A DNA stretch of 64,000 bases from Streptomyces albospinus (GTDB lineage: Bacteria; Actinomycetota; Actinomycetes; Streptomycetales; Streptomycetaceae), in assembly GCF_014648695.1 (NCBI RefSeq), contig NZ_BMRP01000036.1, forward strand, positions 1-64,000. Reading direction: 5' to 3'. The notes beneath the pieces are model-generated. The model saw only the letters and a list, made by a program, of their open reading frames with translations, was not told the origin of the DNA and ran no database searches. Of the stretch, positions 59,531 through 64,000 are shown piece after piece; the first letter of the stretch is position 1, and every line of letters starts with the position of its first letter. The position numbers were made by a program, and so were the translations under genes.

Positions 59531-59851
59531 GTGTCGGAAGCCAGGACCCCTGCGCAGATCGAGGCGGACATCGTCCGCAGGCGGCAGGATCTCGCCGTGA
59601 CGCTCGACGAGATCGGTGTGCGGCTGCACCCGAGCACGATCGTGGGCGAGGCGAAGGCGAAGGCGGCACAGGCCGTGGACCGTACGGCGGGGCGGGCCTA
59701 TGTGGCCGCCCATCGCGTGCTGTCGGACGTGCGGGCGCAGCTGGTGTCGGAGGACGGTGCGCCGCGGCTGGAGCGGATCATTCCGGTGGCCGTGATCGGG
59801 GTGGCCGTGGTGGGCCTGCTGGCGCTGGGCTCCAAGCGGCGGCGCGACTAG
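59531..59851 (+). CDS. DUF3618 membrane-associated protein
   Basis: 106 residues from GTG 59531. The N-terminal DUF3618 helix (RTPAQIEADIVRRRQDLAVT, LDEIGVRLHPSTIVGEAKAK) and a C-terminal membrane segment (IIPVAVIGVAVVGLLALGSK). It is divergent from bcp across 272 bp, no gene between. Function unknown. The stop is followed six bases later by an 11-bp tandem repeat. Confidence 0.85.
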   Translation: MSEARTPAQIEADIVRRRQDLAVTLDEIGVRLHPSTIVGEAKAKAAQAVDRTAGRAYVAAHRVLSDVRAQLVSEDGAPRLERIIPVAVIGVAVVGLLALGSKRRRD

Positions 59852-59856
59852 CGCCC

Positions 59857-59933
59857 GTCCGATGCCGGTCCGATGCCGGTCCGATGCCGGTCCGGTGACT
59901 GTCCGATGCCGGTCCGGTGGCCGTCGGGTGCCG
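59857..59933 (+). repeat. 11-bp tandem repeat x7
   Basis: Units GTCCGATGCCG at 59857, 59868, 59879 and 59901. Variants occur at 59890 (GTCCGGTGACT), 59912 (GTCCGGTGGCC) and 59923 (GTCGGGTGCCG). It starts five bases after the DUF3618 stop. Confidence 0.92.
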
Positions 59934-59997
59934 CTCGGGACGGCCGAACCCGGCCCGCGGTGCATGATCGCCGCCGCCGGGCAGGTACGGTCATGCC

Positions 59998-60348
59998 GTG
60001 AGCCCGAATAACACCAAGGACACCCACGACAAGCTGCCGATCCGGATGCTGCACGACCGCGTGCTGGTCCGGACGGACATCCCCGAGGGCGAGCGCCGCT
60101 CGACCGGGGGCATCGTCATTCCCGCGACCGCGGCGGTCGGCCGCCGCCTGGCCTGGGCCGAGGTGGTCGCGGTCGGGCAGAACGTCCGGACCGTCGAGGT
60201 GGGCGACCGGGTGCTGTACGACCCCGAGGACCGGGCCGAGGTCGAGGTGCGCGGGGTGGCGTACGTGCTGATGCGCGAGCGCGATCTGCACGCGGTGGCC
60301 GCGGAGCGGCTGGAGGGCGCGGACGACGCGACCGGGCTGTACCTGTAG
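59998..60348 (+). CDS. GroES-like co-chaperonin paralogue
   Basis: 116 residues from GTG 59998. The Cpn10 barrel is visible: LPIRMLHDRVLVRTDIPEGE, RRSTGGIVIPATA, RRLAWAEVVAVGQNVRTVEV, GDRVLYDPEDRAEVEV, YVLMRERDLHAVA. Standard GroES is ~100 residues; this has extra ends and no groEL next to it, so it is a stand-alone paralogue conserved in streptomycetes. Function unknown. Confidence 0.88.
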   Translation: MSPNNTKDTHDKLPIRMLHDRVLVRTDIPEGERRSTGGIVIPATAAVGRRLAWAEVVAVGQNVRTVEVGDRVLYDPEDRAEVEVRGVAYVLMRERDLHAVAAERLEGADDATGLYL

Positions 60349-60356
60349 GACTCCTC

Positions 60357-60402
60357 GGCTCCCCCGGGGGTGGTGACCTGGCTCACCACCCCCGGGGGAG
60401 CC
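60357..60402 (+). terminator. Very strong hairpin terminator after the GroES-like gene
   Basis: 20-bp perfect arms (60357-60376 and 60383-60402), loop CCTGGC, then CTTTGCT. It isolates the riboswitch that follows. Confidence 0.9.
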
Positions 60403-60422
60403 CTTTGCTAGCCTCGGGAGAA

Positions 60423-60463
60423 CCCGACGAGACGCGCCGTACCGGGTCAGGACAAGACGACGC
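60423..60463 (+). ncRNA. Guanidine-III riboswitch
   Basis: CCCGACGAGACGCGCCGTAC then CGGGTCAGGACAAGACGACGC. This matches the guanidine-III (ykkC-III) aptamer I remember from Thermobifida fusca almost base for base, including ACGAG, GCGCCGTAC, and GTCAGGACAAGACG. The P1 pair is changed on both sides (CCCG/CGGG), i.e. it covaries. It lies 35 bp before an SMR-type guanidinium exporter gene. Confidence 0.9.
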
Positions 60464-60498
60464 ACCCCTGTTGAAGCCCTGCTCACGGAGGTGCCGTC

Positions 60499-60819
60499 AT
60501 GGCCTGGATCCTGCTCGTCGTCGCCGGTCTGCTGGAGGTCGGCTGGTCGATCGGGATGAAGTTCACCGAAGGGTTCACCCGGCTGTGGCCCAGCGTGTTC
60601 ACCGGCGCGGGCATCGTCGCCAGCATGCTGCTGCTCTCGTACGCGGCCCGGACGCTGCCGATCGGCACGGCCTACGGCGTGTGGGTGGGCATCGGGGCGG
60701 CCGGCGCGGCGGTCGTCGGGATGCTGGTCCTCGGCGAGCCGGCGACCGCGGCGCGGATCTTCTTCATCTGCCTGCTGCTGGTGGCCGTGGTCGGGTTGAA
60801 GGCGACGTCGGGGCATTGA
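60499..60819 (+). CDS. sugE: SMR-family guanidinium exporter (Gdx/SugE)
   Basis: 106 residues, four membrane helices. The first helix has AGLLEVGWSIGMKFTEGFTR with the essential Glu (GLLEVGW) and the Gdx-type Trp-x-x-Gly; GTAYGVWVGIGAAGAAVVGM follows. The Gdx pattern plus the guanidine-III riboswitch assign guanidinium/H+ antiport rather than multidrug efflux. ATG 60499 with ACGGAGG before it. Regulated at translation or termination by the riboswitch. Confidence 0.95.
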   Translation: MAWILLVVAGLLEVGWSIGMKFTEGFTRLWPSVFTGAGIVASMLLLSYAARTLPIGTAYGVWVGIGAAGAAVVGMLVLGEPATAARIFFICLLLVAVVGLKATSGH

Positions 60820-60841
60820 ACCGCCGGCGGGCCCGTGCGGG

Positions 60842-63091
60842 TCAGCCGTTCTGCCAGCGGTCTTCGAGCTCCTCGGGGTTCGGGCCGAGGGTCGGGTACG
60901 ACTCGGTGGGCCCGGTGGGGGGTCCCCCGGTCGGGAACGGCGGTGGGGTCGGTGCGCCGGTCGGTCCGGTGGGGGTGCCGGATCCGGGCGGGGCGGTGGT
61001 GGCCGTGGGGTTGCCCGTGTCGGTGGGGCCGGTGGACGGCGAGACCGGTCCGCTCGGCGACTCCGAGGTGCTGCCGGACGGTTCGGGGGACGTGCTCTGC
61101 TCGGCGCCGTCCTCCAGTTGCAGGTCGAAGTCCCGGACGGGGCGGCCGTTGAGGGCGGCGGCGGTGTAGTCGGCCCAGATCTGGGCGGGGAAGTCGCCGC
61201 CGTTGAGCCGGGGTTGGCCGGCCGCGCCGTACAGCGGCTCCTGGGCGGCGCTGTCCGGGTTCTGGCCCAGTACGGCGACGACGGTGGCGAGTTCGGGGGT
61301 GTAGCCGGCGAACCAGGCGGCCTTGTCGTCCTCCGCGGTGCCGGTCTTGCCGGCCGCCGGGCGTCCGGCGTCCTGGGCGGCCTGGGCGGTGCCGCCGTCG
61401 ACGACGCTCTGGAGGATCTGGGTGGTGGTGTCGGCGGCGGCCCGGCCGATGGCGGTGGTCTGCTCGCGGTCCGGGAGTTCGACGTCGTCGCCGCTCTTGG
61501 CCACGGAGTCGACCAGGGTGTACGGGCGTTGGCTGCCGTGCCGGGCGAGGGTCGCGTAGACCTGGGTCATGTCGAGCACGCTGGGGGTGGCGGTGCCCAG
61601 CGAGATGGCGCCCTGGGAGGAGGCCAGGCTGGGGGTCTTGGCGGGGATGCCGAGGGCGACGGCGGTGTTCTTGACGGTGTCCGGGCCGACGTCGATGCCC
61701 ATCTGGGCGTAGACGGCGTTGACGGACTTGTCGGTGGCGTCGGTGACGGTGATCGGCCCGTAGGAGCGGTCGTCCTCGTTGGCGGGCGCGAAGCCGGTGG
61801 GGTGTCCGTGGCTGACGGTCATGCGCTTGTTGGTGCCGTCGTAGAGGGTGCTGGGGGTGATCCGGGTGCCGTCCTGGGTGGTGGAGTTGTTCTGCACGGC
61901 GGCGGCGAAGACCAGCGGCTTGAAGGTGGAGCCGACCTGGTAGTCGTGGCGGGTGGCGCCGTTGACGTACTGCTTGGCGTAGTCGATGCCGCCGTAGAGG
62001 GCGACGACCCGGCCGGTGGCGGGGTCGATGGAGGCGCCGCCGGCGCGCACGTACCCGTCGACCTTGCGGGAGTCGCTGAGCTTGTCCATCAGCCGGGTGC
62101 CGACGGCCTTGACGAAGGCGTTCTGGCGCTTGCGGTCGATGGTGGTGGTGATGCGGTAGCCGCCGGCCCGCAGGGTGTTCTCGTCGAGGATGTCGTGGTC
62201 GGTCAGATAGTCCTTGACGGCCTCGACGAGGTAGCCGCGCTGGCCGGAGAGGCCGGCGGACGCCTTGGCCTTGCCGAGGGTGGGGAAGGTCATCGCGGCC
62301 CGCTCGGCGCGGCTGAGCCACTTCTTCTTGACCATGCCGTCCAGGACGTAGTTCCAGCGGGCCACGGCGCGCGGCCTGTTCTCCGGGTGGGCGGTGATGT
62401 CGTACGCACTGGGGGCGTTGAGGAGCGCGGCGAGGTAGGCGCCCTCGGCGGTGGTGAGCTTGTCGGAGGTCTTGGAGTAGTACGCCTGGGCGGCGGCCTG
62501 GATGCCGTAGGCGTTGCGGCCGTAGTAGCTGGTGTTGAGGTAGCCCTCCAGGATGTGCTCCTTGCTCGCCTCGCGGTCCAGCTTGATCGCGATGAAGAAC
62601 TCCTTGGCCTTGCGGGTGAGGGTCTGCTCCTGGCCGAGGTAGTAGTTCTTCACGTACTGCTGGGTGATGGTGGAGCCGGACTGCTTGCCCTTGCCGGTCA
62701 CGGTGTTCCAGGCGGCCCGGAGCATCGCGGCGGGGTCGACGGCGGACTCGGAGTAGAAGTCCCGGTCCTCGGCGGCGAGTACGGCCCGCTGCACGGTTCT
62801 CGGGACGTGGCTGAGCGGGACGTTCTCGCGGTTGACGTCGCCGTCGCGGGCGAGTTCGGAGCCGTCGGAGTAGAGGTAGACGTTGCTCTGCGCCTTGGCG
62901 GCCCTGTTGGCGGGCGGGATGCCGACGAGCAGGTATCCGGCGACCAGCCCGCCCACGATCAGCAGCAGGACGAGCAGGACGCTGCCCGCCACCATGCGCC
63001 AGGTGGGGATGAGCCGGCGCCAGCCGGTGCGCCGGGGGCGGGGCGCGGTGGCCGGGGATTCCTCGCCGCCGGCTTGCGGATCGTCGCTCAA
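60842..63091 (-). CDS. Bifunctional class A penicillin-binding protein
   Basis: 749 residues. N-terminal signal-anchor (MVAGSVLLVLLLIVGGLVAG), GT51 glycosyltransferase with E108 in AVLAAEDRDFYSE and GSTITQQYVKNYYLGQ, then the transpeptidase: SxxK in GSTFKPLVFAAAV (about 390), SVN in ATDKSVNAVYAQMG, KTGTA in GRPAAGKTGTAEDDKAAWFA. The C-terminal 100 residues are Ser/Thr/Pro/Gly-rich and may span the wall. It polymerises and cross-links peptidoglycan outside the membrane. Starts at TTG 63091, which has GAGGAG upstream. Confidence 0.93.
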   Translation of the reverse strand: MSDDPQAGGEESPATAPRPRRTGWRRLIPTWRMVAGSVLLVLLLIVGGLVAGYLLVGIPPANRAAKAQSNVYLYSDGSELARDGDVNRENVPLSHVPRTVQRAVLAAEDRDFYSESAVDPAAMLRAAWNTVTGKGKQSGSTITQQYVKNYYLGQEQTLTRKAKEFFIAIKLDREASKEHILEGYLNTSYYGRNAYGIQAAAQAYYSKTSDKLTTAEGAYLAALLNAPSAYDITAHPENRPRAVARWNYVLDGMVKKKWLSRAERAAMTFPTLGKAKASAGLSGQRGYLVEAVKDYLTDHDILDENTLRAGGYRITTTIDRKRQNAFVKAVGTRLMDKLSDSRKVDGYVRAGGASIDPATGRVVALYGGIDYAKQYVNGATRHDYQVGSTFKPLVFAAAVQNNSTTQDGTRITPSTLYDGTNKRMTVSHGHPTGFAPANEDDRSYGPITVTDATDKSVNAVYAQMGIDVGPDTVKNTAVALGIPAKTPSLASSQGAISLGTATPSVLDMTQVYATLARHGSQRPYTLVDSVAKSGDDVELPDREQTTAIGRAAADTTTQILQSVVDGGTAQAAQDAGRPAAGKTGTAEDDKAAWFAGYTPELATVVAVLGQNPDSAAQEPLYGAAGQPRLNGGDFPAQIWADYTAAALNGRPVRDFDLQLEDGAEQSTSPEPSGSTSESPSGPVSPSTGPTDTGNPTATTAPPGSGTPTGPTGAPTPPPFPTGGPPTGPTESYPTLGPNPEELEDRWQNG

Positions 63092-63493
63092 GTCTGTGTG
63101 ACTCCTCGGTTCCGGTTCGCTCGTCCGCCGCCGATGGTTGTGCCGCGGCGGAGCGGTGTCGTATCAGGACGGTGTCGTACGGGGTCGTGCCGTACCGGGT
63201 GGTGCCGTACCGGACGGTGTGCGGTGGTACCTGCGCGGTGCCGGGGGCGGCGGCGGACACCCGGGAGGAACTGTCGCATCCTGCGTCCCCGTCCCCGGGG
63301 GTGGCGCACACCCGCGCCCGCCCCCTGACCGGCTGAACGGCGCTCCTGACTCACCCGTAAGGGTGATAAATCGATGGTGCCCATCGTGGGCAGACCTTAG
63401 GCTCCGGTGTTTTGCCGTCCGGCCCGCCCGGGCCCGACCGAGGGCGGCGCACGACGACCACGGCCGAGCGGCCAAGAGCTGGGGGAGCGCGGA
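63092..63493. other. Divergent region with 15-bp imperfect repeats
   Basis: 402 bp between the PBP gene and the permease. About 63155-63215 holds four ~15-bp units of the form CGGTG[TC]CGTA[CT]... (CGGTGTCGTACGGGG, TCGTGCCGTACCGGG, TGGTGCCGTACCGGA). CGATGG-TGC-CCATCG (63372-63386) is a small hairpin, and a TTAGGCT box (63398) could be a -10 for the permease. No gene seen. Confidence 0.45.
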
Positions 63494-64000
63494 GTGTTGT
63501 ACGGGGCCGTGGTGGCCGGCAGCTTCCGGCGGTACGCCACCTATCGCGTCGCGACCGCGGCGGGGGTGGTCACCAACACCGCCTTCGGCTTCGTCATCGC
63601 CTACACCTATCTCGCCCTGTGGAGCCAGCGCCCGCATCTGGGCGGCTACGACCGGGCGCAGGCGCTGACCTTCGTCTGGGCCGGGCAGGCGCTGTTCGCG
63701 CTGATCGCGTACGGCGGCCTGGACGAGCTCCAGGACCGGATCCGCAGCGGCGACGTCGCGGTGGACCTCTACCGGCCGGCCGACCTCCAACTGTGGTGGC
63801 TGGCCACCGAGCTGGGGCGGGCCGGGCTCCAGCTGATCGGCCGCGGGGTGGTGCCGATGGCGGTGGGCGCGCTGGCGTTCCCGCTGTCGCTGCCCGGCAG
63901 CCCGCTGACCTGGGGCTGGTTCCTGCTGTCGGTGACGCTGGGGGTGGTGGTCAGCTTCGCGCTGCGCTATCTCGTCGCGCTGGCGTCGTTCTGGCTGCTG
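63494..64000 (+). CDS. ABC-2 type permease, N-terminal part (runs off the window)
   Basis: The first 169 codons from GTG 63494 (GGGGGAGCGCGG upstream). Membrane helices in TAAGVVTNTAFGFVIAYTYL, ALTFVWAGQALFALIAYGGL, and a later LSLPGSPLTWGWFLLSVTLG. The pattern DELQDRIRSGDVAVDLYRPA is typical of the ABC-2 permeases of the YnjC/‘DUF990’ kind that work in pairs. Partners would be beyond base 64000. Confidence 0.8.
   Translation, partial: MLYGAVVAGSFRRYATYRVATAAGVVTNTAFGFVIAYTYLALWSQRPHLGGYDRAQALTFVWAGQALFALIAYGGLDELQDRIRSGDVAVDLYRPADLQLWWLATELGRAGLQLIGRGVVPMAVGALAFPLSLPGSPLTWGWFLLSVTLGVVVSFALRYLVALASFWLL

Noticed and set aside
61118..63328. 736-codon plus-strand frame opposite the penicillin-binding protein
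   Set aside because: Antisense shadow with Gly/Val/Ala bias. All catalytic motifs lie on the minus strand.

Overview
The window is a stretch of a Streptomyces (or very close relative) chromosome. Its GC content is very high, with strong third-position GC. GTG and TTG starts are common and many genes overlap as ATGA or GTGA. It carries lineage markers such as SsgA-like, DUF397/WhiJ-type regulator clusters, DUF3039 and the DasR-type GlcNAc PTS. From memory, the gene order follows a conserved core segment of streptomycete chromosomes: malic enzyme - hup - murA - yqgE - DUF3039 - hexosaminidase at the left, and nagE2/nagE1/nagF - rph - rdgB towards the right. This synteny statement is recall, not a search.

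Layout. 1-1 kb: malic enzyme tail and hup. 1-3.5 kb: HAD phosphatase and GntR regulator, divergent from a decayed ABC-transporter operon. 3.5-5.5 kb: WhiJ/AbaA-type module A (XRE regulator plus DUF397, divergent from three tiny coupled genes). 5.6-9.5 kb: murA, yqgE, a conserved unknown and DUF3039. 9.6-16.8 kb: GH20 hexosaminidase and a three-gene molybdenum-hydroxylase-like operon with odd subunits. 17.3-22.7 kb: SpoIIE-type phosphatase, tRNA-Cys surrounded by three gene remnants, a DEAD-type helicase and an IclR regulator. 23-27.6 kb: a secreted S16 protease and a four-gene glycine-betaine/choline ABC transporter. 27.7-31.6 kb: Lrp regulator divergent from hpd, FAD oxidase, cupin. 31.7-33.7 kb: WhiJ/AbaA-type module B. 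33.7-39.3 kb: L7/L12-like membrane protein, flavin disulfide reductase, SsgA-like protein, two RDD membrane proteins. 40-44 kb: pncA and pncB (NAD salvage), clpS, DUF2017. 44-48 kb: amino-acid permease, then the CysO sulfur-carrier route to cysteine (JAMM peptidase, a Cys-containing leader peptide, cysO, cysM). 48-54.6 kb: MBL-fold hydrolase, GlcNAc PTS with DasR-like sites, rph, MFS remnant, lipoprotein, rdgB. 54.6-56.2 kb: a tRNA with unusual features next to a repeat-containing HNH nuclease and its two-repeat partner. 57-64 kb: histidine kinase, bcp, DUF3618, GroES-like protein, guanidine-III riboswitch with its SMR exporter, class A penicillin-binding protein and the start of an ABC-2 permease.

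How the parts work together. GlcNAc metabolism appears twice: a GH20 enzyme that releases GlcNAc and a PTS that imports it, the latter with DasR-type operators. The 45.7-47.9 kb block is a complete CysO/CysM module with what looks like cysteine-responsive attenuation in its leader. The most unusual material is the tRNA/HNH/repeat-protein locus, the molybdo-enzyme operon (a 450-residue repeat-bearing extension on the Fe-S subunit and a large subunit without the usual catalytic Glu motif), the Doc remnant whose Fic motif is split by a 14-bp repeat expansion, and a series of short tandem repeats lying just after stop codons.
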